Positions 1 through 8,628 are shown, counted from the first letter of the stretch. The stretch: DNA of 23,210 bases from Victivallales bacterium (GCA_017964325.1 JAGCSE010000316.1:1-23210), one strand, 5' to 3'. The notes: generated from the letters alone by a model not told the origin. Numbers and translations: made by a program.

Positions 1-672
1 GCGGCCATACACCATGTCCATGACGGGAAGCCCTTGTGGAAGAAACTCCACGGGAAATGGCAGCGGGTCGTCCACCTTCAGCCCCAGCGACGTGCATTGC
101 ACGAGCACGTCCATTCCCGCCAACGCATCCGCAATCGCCGCAGTCGCATCCAGCGGCAGCACGTCCGCCGTGCCGCCGGCCTTGCGCACGCTTTCCGCAA
201 GACGTTCCGCCCGTTCGACCGTCCTGTTGACTAAAAGTAATCGCTTCGCACCATGCAACGCCGCGATGACGGCAGTCGCCCGCGCCGCGCCGCCCGTCCC
301 GAGAAAGCAGATGCTCCGTCCGTTGAAATCAAATCCAAATGCCTCTTTCAGAGCAGCTTCCAGCCCATAACCATCCGTGCTGTAACCTTTCAGGCGACCG
401 CCGACATTGACAACCGTGTTCACGCTCCCCAGCTGCCGTGCCTCGTCGTCGAGTTCATCGACCAGCGGCACCACCGCCTCTTTGTGTGGAATCGTCACAT
501 TCCAGCCGCGATGCGTCTTGCGCATCGACTGAAATACGTCCACAAGATTCTGCGGCTCTACATCGATCAACTCATAGCAGGCTTGGATTCCAAGTGTTTG
601 GAATCCAGCCTCTTGCATGGCGGGCGACTTCGAATGCCCCACGGGATGCCCTATCAATCCATAACGTTCCAT
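1..672 (-). CDS. aroE: Shikimate dehydrogenase, 3' end cut off by window edge
   Basis: This is the N-terminal 224 codons of shikimate 5-dehydrogenase, which reduces 3-dehydroshikimate to shikimate with NADPH in the cytoplasmic chorismate pathway. Seen in the translation: the substrate-binding start GHPVGHSKSPAM (residues 8-19), NVTIPHK with the catalytic lysine at residue 64, GSVNTV (N85), YSTDGYG with the partner aspartate D100, the dinucleotide-binding loop GTGGAAR (125-131) and the NADP-selective NRT just after it. The family is about 270-285 residues, so some 50 C-terminal residues lie outside the window. The family histidine after SPxM (SPxMH) is Q20 here, a minor deviation. The ATG at 672 is chosen because the protein begins directly with the conserved YGLIGHP core; a GGAAGA purine stretch precedes it by about ten bases. 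It stands alone, divergent from prmC. Confidence 0.95.
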   Translation of the reverse strand, partial: MERYGLIGHPVGHSKSPAMQEAGFQTLGIQACYELIDVEPQNLVDVFQSMRKTHRGWNVTIPHKEAVVPLVDELDDEARQLGSVNTVVNVGGRLKGYSTDGYGLEAALKEAFGFDFNGRSICFLGTGGAARATAVIAALHGAKRLLLVNRTVERAERLAESVRKAGGTADVLPLDATAAIADALAGMDVLVQCTSLGLKVDDPLPFPVEFLPQGLPVMDMVYGR

Positions 673-1246
673 CGTGTTTTTTCTTCCATATAAAAAGACT
701 ACTTCATATACCATATACTATATAGGTTGTCTGCAAGATTTCCACGCATTAGGCAAAAAAGAACCCCAGAAGCAGTCGATTCAAAAACCTCCGCGGCATG
801 CGCAGCCTCCTCGGCAAGACCATGGGCACCTTGCGCCTCTGCTTTTCATGCGTACATCTTGTCCATGAAAACACATCCAACATACAAATAATGTCAGGCT
901 GATATACAAAAAATGTCAGGCCGACTCACAAAAAAGCACATTTTCACCGCCAGTTGCCCGCCTATTTGCCTCACCGACATCTTGGCACGGTGTTTGCTGA
1001 TTGCATTCATACACATTCAAACACAGCAGGAAAATCTTTTCGAAAAAACAAGTAAATGAACAATAGTAGCACAAGGACGTGTTCCCGGACTAAATAGAGG
1101 CACACATTGCCACACTGATTTTTGAAACTGACTCAGGAGATAAAAATTACTTATACATCATATTTTCCGTTTTCATTTGTTTTTTGCCATTTTGAAGGCA
1201 AATTTTATTTTGGTGTAATTTTATTTCAAACATTGGATTTCAAACC
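673..1246. other. Long intergenic region between divergent aroE and prmC
   Basis: This 574-base stretch has no recognisable gene. It contains an AT-rich segment just upstream of aroE (about 690-725, with TATATAGTATATGG on the minus strand, a possible -10 region), a 22-bp tandem duplication at 881-924, and a strongly AT-rich run (about 1120-1245) leading into prmC. A minus-strand micro-ORF of 16 codons (749-799, MPRRF...FFA) lies six bases after a perfect AGGAGG, but nothing else supports it. No long stem-loop followed by a T run was seen. It presumably carries promoters for both flanking genes; no convincing -35/-10 pair could be fixed. Confidence 0.6.
881..924. repeat. 22-bp tandem duplication
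   Basis: Two adjacent 22-base units (881-902 and 903-924) agree at 19 of 22 positions and share the core AATGTCAGG preceded by ATACAAA. A partial third unit (CTCACAAAAAA, from 925) follows. The copies lie in the prmC/aroE intergenic region. Two copies are too few to call an iteron or operator array; a paired binding site spaced two helical turns apart, or a slippage product, are both possible. Confidence 0.7.
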
Positions 1247-2083
1247 ATGCGCATCGCAACCGCCATGTCAGAAGCCCGCCGTCGCCTGGAGGAAGGTGGC
1301 GTTGAAAACGCCGTTCAAGAAGCGGGATGGCTCGTCTCCCAATTGCTGGGAGACAATCCCGTCGCCATCCCCTGCTCCAGCGGCGCGGAATTTCCGCCCC
1401 ATCTCCAGGCGGAACTTGATCGGCGCGTCAAACGACGGCTCGACGGCGAACCGCTGCAATACATCATGGGAGACGTCGATTTCCACTGCGTCAACCTGTT
1501 CGTCGGTCCAGGCGTTCTTATCCCACGCCCTGAAACAGAACAACTTGTCGATATCGCCCTCGATCATCTCGCTATCGACGGCCCTGTTCTCGACTTCTGC
1601 ACGGGCTCGGGAGCCATCGCACTCGCCATCGCAGCCTCCCGTCCGTCGCGCGACATCTACGGAACGGACATCTCCCCGCAGGCCCTCGAATGGGCGGAAA
1701 AAAACCGCCGCAAGCTCCATGCCGACAATCTCACGCTGCTCGAAGGCGACCTTTTCCAGCCGTTACAGCCGAATCTGCAATTCGCGCTCATCACCGCAAA
1801 TCCTCCATACGTCTCGCCAAACGAATACGAAACGCTCGAGCCCGTCATCAAAGACCACGAACCGCGGCTCGCGCTCGTCGCGGAGGACGACGGAATGGCC
1901 GTTCTCTGCCGCATCGCCGAAGAAGCGCAGGCCAGATTATTGCCCGACGGATGGTTAATTTGCGAAATTGGTGACCAACAAGGCCCCCGTATGGCAGACA
2001 TTCTTGGAAATCTGCATTATAGTATAGTAATGGTACAAAAAGACTACGCGGGCCATGACCGCTTCGCAATAGCCAAGCGATAG
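1247..2083 (+). CDS. prmC: Peptide chain release factor N5-glutamine methyltransferase
   Basis: PrmC (HemK family) methylates the glutamine of the GGQ motif in release factors using S-adenosylmethionine. The 278-residue length is normal. An N-terminal helical domain that recognises the release factor (about 1-80) is followed by the conserved linker GPGVLIPRPETEQLVD (87-102), SAM motif I DFCTGSGAIALA (116-127), the acidic D141 after motif I and the signature NPPYVS (185-190) that binds the target glutamine, then HEPRLAL. The ATG at 1247 is preferred over the internal ATG at 1265 because the family N-terminus (MRIATAMSEARRRLEEGGVE) aligns from there. No Shine-Dalgarno sequence is visible. Its frequent partner prfA is not next to it here. 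Confidence 0.95.
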   Translation: MRIATAMSEARRRLEEGGVENAVQEAGWLVSQLLGDNPVAIPCSSGAEFPPHLQAELDRRVKRRLDGEPLQYIMGDVDFHCVNLFVGPGVLIPRPETEQLVDIALDHLAIDGPVLDFCTGSGAIALAIAASRPSRDIYGTDISPQALEWAEKNRRKLHADNLTLLEGDLFQPLQPNLQFALITANPPYVSPNEYETLEPVIKDHEPRLALVAEDDGMAVLCRIAEEAQARLLPDGWLICEIGDQQGPRMADILGNLHYSIVMVQKDYAGHDRFAIAKR

Positions 2084-2096
2084 CCCCTGTCCAGTT

Positions 2097-2116
2097 GGCC
2101 ATGCGGAAGCGTGGCC
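2097..2116 (+). terminator. Stem-loop between prmC and the acyltransferase gene
   Basis: GGCCATGC and GCGTGGCC form an eight-pair stem (one G-U pair) closed by a GGAA tetraloop, 13 bases after the prmC stop. Only CTCTTG follows rather than a T run, so as an intrinsic terminator it would be weak; it may instead be an mRNA 3' stabiliser. Confidence 0.35.
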
Positions 2117-2162
2117 CTCTTGCAAATAAAATATTACAATATAAATCTAATAGGCAAAAAAC

Positions 2163-4781
2163 ATGATTTTCTTTTTCATCCGAATCCTCGCCAAAGTCCT
2201 GCTTTGGCTGCGCTACCGTATCCATGTCCGCGGGCTTGAAGACGTTAAGAAGCTCGGCAACAAAAGTGTCCTTTTCCTGCCCAACCATCCTTGCCTCATC
2301 GATCCCGTCATCCTCAGCTCCACGCTGGCGGCAGATTTCAGGCCACGCGCCCTCGTCACGGAAAAGCAAGTCCGCACAACGCCGCTCCGCTATATGCGAA
2401 AGCAGCTTAGGATATTGGAAATACCAGACTTGGGAGTCGTCGGCAAAACTGGCATCGATAAAGTCGAAAAACAGATTGGCAACTGCGTCGAAGCCCTGCG
2501 CAACGGCGACAACGTGCTACTCTATCCAGCGGGGCGCATCTACCGCAGCCGTTTCGAAGACCTCCGCGCCAACGGCGGCGTGAAGCGCATTCTTGAAATG
2601 TATCCCGAAGTCCGCATCGTGCTTGTGCGCACAAGGGGACTCTGGGGATCGTCCTTCGGCCGAGCAAAAGGCTACCAAACCACATTCCTGGAAACCATCT
2701 TCGCCAACCTCAAGACGCTTTTCATCAATTTCCTGATCTTCACGCCGCGGCGTGACGTCACCGTCGAATTCTTCAACTGCCCAGACGATTTCCCGAAAAA
2801 CGAAAGCAAGGAAGTCATAAATCGTTATTTGGAAGCATTCTACAACCACGATGCGCCCCATAACACCTACGTCCCATACCGTTGGTGGGAAAAGGGCGGC
2901 GCACGTTCCATGCCAGAACCGGAAAATTTCGCGCCAAAAATCAACACGGACCAAGTGCCTACAGACGTCCGTAAGACCGTCTATTCCAAGATTCTCGAAA
3001 TGACTTCCAACAGAATCATCAATGACGCCAATCTGCTCGGCACGGATCTCGGCCTCGACTCGTTGATGGTCGCGGACTTGCAACTTTGGATACAGGACAC
3101 TTTCGGCCATCAAGTCAACAATCCGGAAACCCTCCGCACCGTCGGTTCCGTCCTCTTGGCGGCCATGGGACAGAGCGACGGCATCCAGCCACTCCGCCCC
3201 ATCCCGAAAGAGTGGTTCATCGAGCCCAACAAAACGCCGCTGGAAGTTCCTGATGGAACGAAAGTAACAGAAGTATTCCTGAAGAATGCCGCCAAGTTTC
3301 CCGACCGTGTCCTACTTGCGGATCAGAATAAAGGCATCTGCTCCTACAAGAAGATGGTATTGGCCGTCATGGTCTTGAAATCTGCCATTGAAAAGATTCC
3401 CGGGGAGCGCATCGGCATTCTGATGCCCGCCTGTATGCCAGTCGTACTCGTCTATTTTGCAACGCTTTTCGCAAACAAAGTGCCCGTCATGATCAACTGG
3501 ACGGTCGGCCTGCGCAATATGCGCCACTGCCTGAAGAACGCGCAAGTGGAGCACATTCTGACGTCGCAGGTTGTCATCGAGCAGCTGGAAGGCCGCGGCA
3601 CGCAGTTCGAGGAAATAAAAGACACGTTCATCTATCTGGAAGAACTCGCAAAAGGCGTATCGTTCTTCACGAAAATCAGATGCCTCCTGGCAAGCAAGTT
3701 CAACTGGTCATCACTCCGCAACGCGCCTGTGCAAGACACCGCCGTCATCCTTTTCACATCCGGCTCCGAAAATCTGCCGAAAGCCGTCCCGCTCACCCAT
3801 CTAAATCTTTTGAATGACGCTAAATATGCCATGAAACACATCGACATGACATTGGATGACTGCATCCTAGGCATGCTCCCGCCGTTCCATTCCTTCGGCG
3901 TCATGATCAATTTCATCATTTCGACCTGCTCCAACTGCCGCCTTGTCTTCCATGCGAATCCGACGGAGGGCGAAATGCTCGCCCGCATCGTCGCCGCCTA
4001 CCGCGTCACCATGGGTGTCGGCACGCCGACATTCATCGCTGGCATTTTCCGCAATGCCACGCAGGAGCAAGTCCAGTCCATCCGCATGACCATCACTGGC
4101 GCAGAGAAATGCCCGCAATGCACTTACGATCTCATCCATTCAAAATGCCCGACCGCTCACGTCCTCGAAGGTTACGGCATCACGGAATGCGGCCCCATCG
4201 CCGCCTTGAATCCAATCGTCAACGCGAAGCAAGGCACCCTCGGCAAACCCATCGGCTGCGAAGAATGGACCGTCCGCGACGAAAACCTCCAGCCCGTGCC
4301 CTACGACACGACAGGTATGCTCTATCTCCGTGGAGCCAACATCTTTAGCGGATATATGAATTACGACGGCCCATCCCCCTTCGTCACCATCGACGGCAAG
4401 GAATACTACCAGACGGGCGACCTCGTCTCCGCAGATGCAGACGGTTTCCTGACGTTCCGCGGCCGCAAGAAGCGTTTCGTTAAAATCGCCGGTGAAATGG
4501 TTTCCCTCCCCGCCATCGAAGAAGTCCTCCAAAAGCATTTCAAGGCTGCGGATGAATCGCTGGCCATCGCCGTTGAATCCGTCGGAACAGAGGAACAACC
4601 TGACATCACGCTCTTTACAACATTGGACTTGGAGCGGGACGATGTCAACCACACGATCCGCGAATCCGGCCTGTCGCCAATCCACAGCATTAAACAAATC
4701 GTTAAAGTCACTGAAATACCGATACTTGGAACAGGCAAGACGGATTACCGCACGTTGAAAAGCTCTTTCCAAAATAAATGA
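2163..4781 (+). CDS. Acyltransferase / acyl carrier / acyl-ACP synthetase fusion (Aas-like)
   Basis: An 872-residue three-part enzyme. Residues 1-230 are a PlsC-type glycerolipid acyltransferase with the catalytic NHPCLID (H42, D47) and the downstream YPAGRIYRS block (121-129). Residues 265-335 resemble an acyl carrier domain with the phosphopantetheine site GLDSL (S300). Residues 360-872 are an ANL-superfamily adenylating domain: P-loop FTSGSENLPK (531-540), YGITECGP (671-678), then YQTGDL and the RGRKKRFVKIAGE hinge. The layout recalls E. coli Aas, which recycles lysophospholipids by activating a fatty acid on ACP and transferring it, but Aas itself has no built-in carrier domain. Inferred role: fatty-acid activation, loading onto its own carrier and transfer to a lysolipid at the inner membrane. 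The start has only a weak TAGG upstream. A polyketide-like starter role is less likely, since no ketosynthase is near. Confidence 0.85.
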   Translation: MIFFFIRILAKVLLWLRYRIHVRGLEDVKKLGNKSVLFLPNHPCLIDPVILSSTLAADFRPRALVTEKQVRTTPLRYMRKQLRILEIPDLGVVGKTGIDKVEKQIGNCVEALRNGDNVLLYPAGRIYRSRFEDLRANGGVKRILEMYPEVRIVLVRTRGLWGSSFGRAKGYQTTFLETIFANLKTLFINFLIFTPRRDVTVEFFNCPDDFPKNESKEVINRYLEAFYNHDAPHNTYVPYRWWEKGGARSMPEPENFAPKINTDQVPTDVRKTVYSKILEMTSNRIINDANLLGTDLGLDSLMVADLQLWIQDTFGHQVNNPETLRTVGSVLLAAMGQSDGIQPLRPIPKEWFIEPNKTPLEVPDGTKVTEVFLKNAAKFPDRVLLADQNKGICSYKKMVLAVMVLKSAIEKIPGERIGILMPACMPVVLVYFATLFANKVPVMINWTVGLRNMRHCLKNAQVEHILTSQVVIEQLEGRGTQFEEIKDTFIYLEELAKGVSFFTKIRCLLASKFNWSSLRNAPVQDTAVILFTSGSENLPKAVPLTHLNLLNDAKYAMKHIDMTLDDCILGMLPPFHSFGVMINFIISTCSNCRLVFHANPTEGEMLARIVAAYRVTMGVGTPTFIAGIFRNATQEQVQSIRMTITGAEKCPQCTYDLIHSKCPTAHVLEGYGITECGPIAALNPIVNAKQGTLGKPIGCEEWTVRDENLQPVPYDTTGMLYLRGANIFSGYMNYDGPSPFVTIDGKEYYQTGDLVSADADGFLTFRGRKKRFVKIAGEMVSLPAIEEVLQKHFKAADESLAIAVESVGTEEQPDITLFTTLDLERDDVNHTIRESGLSPIHSIKQIVKVTEIPILGTGKTDYRTLKSSFQNK

Positions 4782-4802
4782 TCAATTCGTTAACATCTAC
4801 CT

Positions 4803-5945
4803 ATGAAGCAATTATATAAAATCGAAGTGGCTACGGGCCTCGACTACGAAAGCATCGCGGACCTTGAGCTCAATCTAAAAATCAACGACAAAGTCATCGT
4901 CCAATGCGAACGTTACATCGATATCGCCAAAGTCGTCGAAATCTGCGGCAATCCAATTGAGGATGAAGAAGAATTCGAACGGCAACGCGCCATGAACACG
5001 AAAGGCCGCCACATCGAAGGCCAGAAAATCCCGCAGATACTCCGTATCGCCACGCCAGAAGACCTTCAGCAGGCGAAAGATAACGATGTCCAGGCGTTCG
5101 ACGCCCACAACAAGACGCTCGAACGAATCAAGGCACACGGCCTTGAAATGAAACTCATCCAAACCCATTACGCCTTTGACCGCAAGCTCATCATCTTCCA
5201 ATTCTCGGCCGATGGACGAATCGATTTCCGTGAACTGCTGCGCGACTTGTCGGGCCTTCTGAAAGTACGCGTCGAACTCCGCCAGGTCGGTGTCCGCGAC
5301 GAAGCCGCCATTTTGGGCGGTGTCGGCACATGCGGCCGTCCGTTCTGCTGCGCGAAATTCCTCAACAGCTTCAACAGCATCAATGTGAAAATGGCGAAGC
5401 AGCAAGGACTTTCATTGAATCCACAGAACATTTCCGGCTGCTGCGGCCGCCTGAAATGCTGCCTCCAGTTCGAGGCGGAAATCTACAAGGAAATCAACGA
5501 AGAAGGCGATGGGAAACCGCAATACGACGACATGTCCGACGACGATGAAGCCGCCTCCGATTCTCTTTTCGACGAATCCATCAAAGAGACCATCATCAAG
5601 ATGCCCGAATTGCCGCCCCCCGAACAACGCCAGCCGCGCAACAACAATAATAACAATAACCATCCACGACCACGCAACAACAACGGACAAAACAATTTCC
5701 AGCGTCATCCAAACAATGGCGAAAACAACCGCCCGCCAAAGCGCAACGACGGCAACGGCAACAATCAGCCCAACCGCAACAACCACCCCAGAAACAATAA
5801 CAATAACAATACCAATAACAATAATAATAGCAATAACAACAATAACAACAACGGCAATCAGCCCCGTCCGCATAAGAATCCGCCCAAACGCCCCATGCCA
5901 CCGCCTGACAAGCAGGTGAAACACCCCCTGCCACCTGAGGCATAG
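4803..5945 (+). CDS. PSP1 domain protein (RicT/YaaT-like) with Asn-rich tail
   Basis: Residues 1-230 match the PSP1 C-terminal domain family that includes Bacillus RicT (YaaT): an alternating beta core, then two cysteine clusters, GTCGRPFCCAKF (C177, C182, C183) and GCCGRLKCCLQFE (C213, C214, C219, C220). In Bacillus, RicT belongs to the RicAFT complex that carries Fe-S clusters and affects RNA processing; that role is family knowledge and is not shown here. Residues 231-270 are acidic (SDDDEAASD). Residues 277-352 are almost wholly asparagine with scattered P, R, H and G, followed by a proline- and lysine-rich end, so the last 110 residues should be disordered. The tail is encoded by AAC/AAT runs (5638-5862). 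The start lacks a clear ribosome site and lies 21 bases after the acyltransferase gene, which suggests co-transcription. Confidence 0.88.
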   Translation: MKQLYKIEVATGLDYESIADLELNLKINDKVIVQCERYIDIAKVVEICGNPIEDEEEFERQRAMNTKGRHIEGQKIPQILRIATPEDLQQAKDNDVQAFDAHNKTLERIKAHGLEMKLIQTHYAFDRKLIIFQFSADGRIDFRELLRDLSGLLKVRVELRQVGVRDEAAILGGVGTCGRPFCCAKFLNSFNSINVKMAKQQGLSLNPQNISGCCGRLKCCLQFEAEIYKEINEEGDGKPQYDDMSDDDEAASDSLFDESIKETIIKMPELPPPEQRQPRNNNNNNNHPRPRNNNGQNNFQRHPNNGENNRPPKRNDGNGNNQPNRNNHPRNNNNNNTNNNNNSNNNNNNNGNQPRPHKNPPKRPMPPPDKQVKHPLPPEA

Positions 5946-5958
5946 CCTCTAGTGGCAA

Positions 5959-5993
5959 ATGAGTAATGAATAATGAGTAATGAGTAATGACAA
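5959..5993 (+). repeat. ATGAGTA heptamer array carrying the next gene's start codon
   Basis: Four consecutive seven-base units (ATGAGTA, ATGAATA, ATGAGTA, ATGAGTA; 5959-5986) are followed by a fifth, ATGACAA, whose ATG is the start codon of the membrane protein gene. Seven is not a multiple of three, so successive ATGs lie in rotating frames. The first three each open a four-codon ORF (M-S/N-N-E-stop) that closes with TAA. The third ORF ends in TAATG, overlapping the real start at 5987. Confidence 0.9.
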
Positions 5994-7978
5994 AGAAGCT
6001 TCTCCGAATCTATCTCTGCCTACTCGTCTTCGGGCTGCCGTTCATCTTCGGCAGCTACGCGGGCGGCACGGAAAATCCAACTTTTCCCACTGATCTCTTT
6101 GCATGGCTCATCAGCGGGCTGACGCCGTCATGGCCCGCCTTTTTGGCGGCCATCTTCGCAGGAATAGCACTGCTTTGGGCGGTCGCCGTTCATCGACCGC
6201 CAGCCCAAAACAAATACCTCCCATTATGTCTCATCTGGGGAATCCCTATAATCGCAGGATTGATTAGTCTTTGCGTTACAACGGAATATGATTACGCTTG
6301 CAACTGGCTCATCCATTTCACGGGAGCCATCACCTTGGCCATCGCCATCAAATGGACGGCAGACAACGACGAAAAACTGCTTCCACAATTGTCCATCGCC
6401 ATCGTCGTCGCATTCCTGCTCGTCTGTCTATGCGGCTGGTATCAGCATTTCATCGGACTCGACAGCATGCTCCAAATGTTCCGCAACAACGCCATCAAGA
6501 CAGGTGTCCCGCTGGACTCCCAAATAGAGCAGAAATTGATGCAGAAACGCATCTACGCATTCTTCATTGATCCGAATCTTCTGGCAGCACATCTCATTCT
6601 GATTTCGCCACTTGCAATCGTCATTCTCACCCGTTGGAGCAAATATTTCCAACCCGCCAATGCTAGCCGCATCGTCTTCATCGTCATCGGACTCATCCTC
6701 TATTTCACAACGCTTTACTGGACGGGCAGCCGCGGCGGCGCCATCGGCGCCTGCCTGGGCATCGCCGTCTTCGTATGGTGCCAGCCGTTCATCCAACGGC
6801 TTCGCTGGCGCTGGATACTGCCAATTTTGGCCATAGTCGGCGTCATCGCCATCGTCGCCATCGCAACGCGGGACACACAGCGCGAAGGCGCAAAATCCGC
6901 CTCCGCCCGACTCCAATATTATAAAGTATGCCTTCAGATGTTCAAAGAACGCCCGATGACTGGTCACGGACTCGGCGAATTCTTCCCCAACTATATGCGC
7001 CTCAAGTCGTTGGAAGCTGAAGAAACCCGCGACCCGCACAATTTCCTGCTCGGAATGATGGCCCAATGCGGCATTCTCGGCGGCATCGCCGCCATCTGCG
7101 CACTCGGTCTTCCATTCCTAATTGCCTTGAAAGGCAAATTGTCCGACAGCGACTCGCCGCTGCTGCCCGCCGTCTTGTCAGGACTTTGCGCATGGTCCGC
7201 CCATACATTATTCGAATTCAATGAATTGATACCAGGCACGTTCTACATCGTCGTCTGGTTCCTCTGCCTAACCCTTCCACAACCGCCCGCCGATTCGCCG
7301 CGTCTTCCCAAATGGACACGCATTCCATCCGCCATTCTCGCCATTTTCGCCCTGCTCCCCTTGTTACGCGTTCCCGCCGAATACACGTTCCAGCAGCTGG
7401 AAAACGGCAATGCAGAAGGAAGTCCATTTTCCATTCTCAAGGAACTTGACGAAAGACTGCCGCGTTCCGTCGGTCCCGCCGATGTCCGTTACCGACTTAG
7501 CATCAACGCTTTGCTTCCACGTCCCGATGCGAGGAAAACAACGTCCATGCCCGAAAACTACGCCGCAGAAAACGCATGGCAGAGCGTTAACATCCTCGTG
7601 AAACGCACACCACACCGTTCGTCGTCATGGCATAAATACGCCTTGACCGCTGCCGCCATGGGCAATTGGGACGAAACGCGAAAAGCCGTCGCCACAGCCC
7701 GCCAATGGTACCCGACCAATGGCGACTACTGCCTGTTGGACGCCATCGTCCAGGCAAAACGTCCAGACTGGCTCAATCTCTCCCGCATGATCGACGTAAA
7801 AATGCACCCACAGAACGACAACTCCGTCCTCGGCCTTTTCGTGATACCAGCTGCGTTTGTTCCACAAGTCACAGAACTAAAAGACTTTGCAAATAATGCC
7901 AACATCACGTTGGCGGACGGACGTCCTGTCCGATTCGATTTCACAATCATCCAACCACCACAACCTCCCACACCATGA
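5987..7978 (+). CDS. O-antigen ligase/polymerase (Wzy/WaaL-type) membrane protein
   Basis: A 663-residue polytopic inner-membrane protein of the O-antigen ligase family. These proteins polymerise or transfer undecaprenyl-linked glycans on the periplasmic face. Roughly eleven hydrophobic segments lie in residues 5-432. The Wzy_C region includes GSRGGAIGA (247-255, with the conserved arginine R249) and, after a large loop (about 295-350), RDPHNFLLGMMAQCGILGG (348-366) with H351. Residues 440-663 are soluble and look weakly TPR-like (SSSWHKYALTAAAMGNWDETRKAV), probably periplasmic. The start codon sits in a heptamer array with no ribosome site, but it directly precedes the first basic-hydrophobic segment. 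Its stop overlaps the gmk start (ATGA). Which glycan it handles cannot be told, as no glycosyltransferases are nearby. Confidence 0.85.
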   Translation: MTKKLLRIYLCLLVFGLPFIFGSYAGGTENPTFPTDLFAWLISGLTPSWPAFLAAIFAGIALLWAVAVHRPPAQNKYLPLCLIWGIPIIAGLISLCVTTEYDYACNWLIHFTGAITLAIAIKWTADNDEKLLPQLSIAIVVAFLLVCLCGWYQHFIGLDSMLQMFRNNAIKTGVPLDSQIEQKLMQKRIYAFFIDPNLLAAHLILISPLAIVILTRWSKYFQPANASRIVFIVIGLILYFTTLYWTGSRGGAIGACLGIAVFVWCQPFIQRLRWRWILPILAIVGVIAIVAIATRDTQREGAKSASARLQYYKVCLQMFKERPMTGHGLGEFFPNYMRLKSLEAEETRDPHNFLLGMMAQCGILGGIAAICALGLPFLIALKGKLSDSDSPLLPAVLSGLCAWSAHTLFEFNELIPGTFYIVVWFLCLTLPQPPADSPRLPKWTRIPSAILAIFALLPLLRVPAEYTFQQLENGNAEGSPFSILKELDERLPRSVGPADVRYRLSINALLPRPDARKTTSMPENYAAENAWQSVNILVKRTPHRSSSWHKYALTAAAMGNWDETRKAVATARQWYPTNGDYCLLDAIVQAKRPDWLNLSRMIDVKMHPQNDNSVLGLFVIPAAFVPQVTELKDFANNANITLADGRPVRFDFTIIQPPQPPTP

Positions 7979-8595
7979 AAAATCTCGGCACTGCCATCAT
8001 CCTTTCCGGCCCAAGCGGCGTCGGCAAATCTACCGTCTGCTCTTTCCTGTTCAAAAAATACACGGACTTGCAGTTCTCCGTCTCCTGCACGACGCGCAGC
8101 CCGCGCCCAGGCGAAATCGATGGCGTCGCCTACCATTTCCTCACCATCGATGATTTCAAACAACGCATCGAGGCAGGTGACTTTCTCGAATGGGCGGAAG
8201 TCCACGGCAATTTCTACGGCACCTTGAAACAGGAAGTCAAACCACGTGTCATCAATGGATTGGACATCATTCTAGACATTGATGTGCAGGGTATGCGGCT
8301 TGTCCGGCAGTCCGTCAAATCCGAACCTGAATGGGGGCCGTCCGTCATCTCCGTCTTCCTTGCGCCGCCGTCCATTGCAGCACTCGAACAGCGGCTTCGC
8401 GGTCGTGGCACCGAAACGGAAGAATCCATCCAGAAACGCCTTGGCAACGCCGCAAAGGAACTCGCCGCCTGGCGTGAATACGACTACATCATCATCAACG
8501 ACATCGCTGAACAGGCCGCCGCCCGCCTTGATGCGATTCTGACCGCCGCCCATGCCCGCACGGCCACCTGCCGTGAAACGCCTTGGCAACCATAA
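7975..8595 (+). CDS. gmk: Guanylate kinase
   Basis: A 206-residue guanylate kinase, converting GMP plus ATP to GDP plus ADP in the cytoplasm. The Walker A loop GPSGVGKST lies at residues 12-20, followed by the GMP-binding block SCTTRSPRPGEIDGVAYHF (37-55), the GMP-contact region EWAEVHGNFYGT and the DIDVQG motif. The LRGRGTETEESIQKRL lid and YDYIIIND end are typical. It overlaps the preceding membrane gene by four bases and has no ribosome site of its own, so translation is probably coupled to the upstream gene. The neighbour coaC is a common companion of gmk in bacteria. Confidence 0.97.
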   Translation: MKNLGTAIILSGPSGVGKSTVCSFLFKKYTDLQFSVSCTTRSPRPGEIDGVAYHFLTIDDFKQRIEAGDFLEWAEVHGNFYGTLKQEVKPRVINGLDIILDIDVQGMRLVRQSVKSEPEWGPSVISVFLAPPSIAALEQRLRGRGTETEESIQKRLGNAAKELAAWREYDYIIINDIAEQAAARLDAILTAAHARTATCRETPWQP

Positions 8596-8628
8596 TACAT
8601 TTATAAGCAATATCTTCAGGATCTCGCC

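Noticed and set aside
881..924. Replication-origin iterons
   Set aside because: Only two full copies, no DnaA-box cluster recognised, and no replication gene nearby.
1122..1958. Second long plus-strand open frame overlapping prmC
   Set aside because: It encodes serine/arginine-rich low-quality sequence with no motif, while the overlapping frame is unmistakable PrmC.
5412..5924. Minus-strand open frame rich in valine and isoleucine, resembling a membrane protein
   Set aside because: It is the reverse complement of the AAC/AAT-rich asparagine tail of the PSP1 gene, whose frame has clear conserved motifs.
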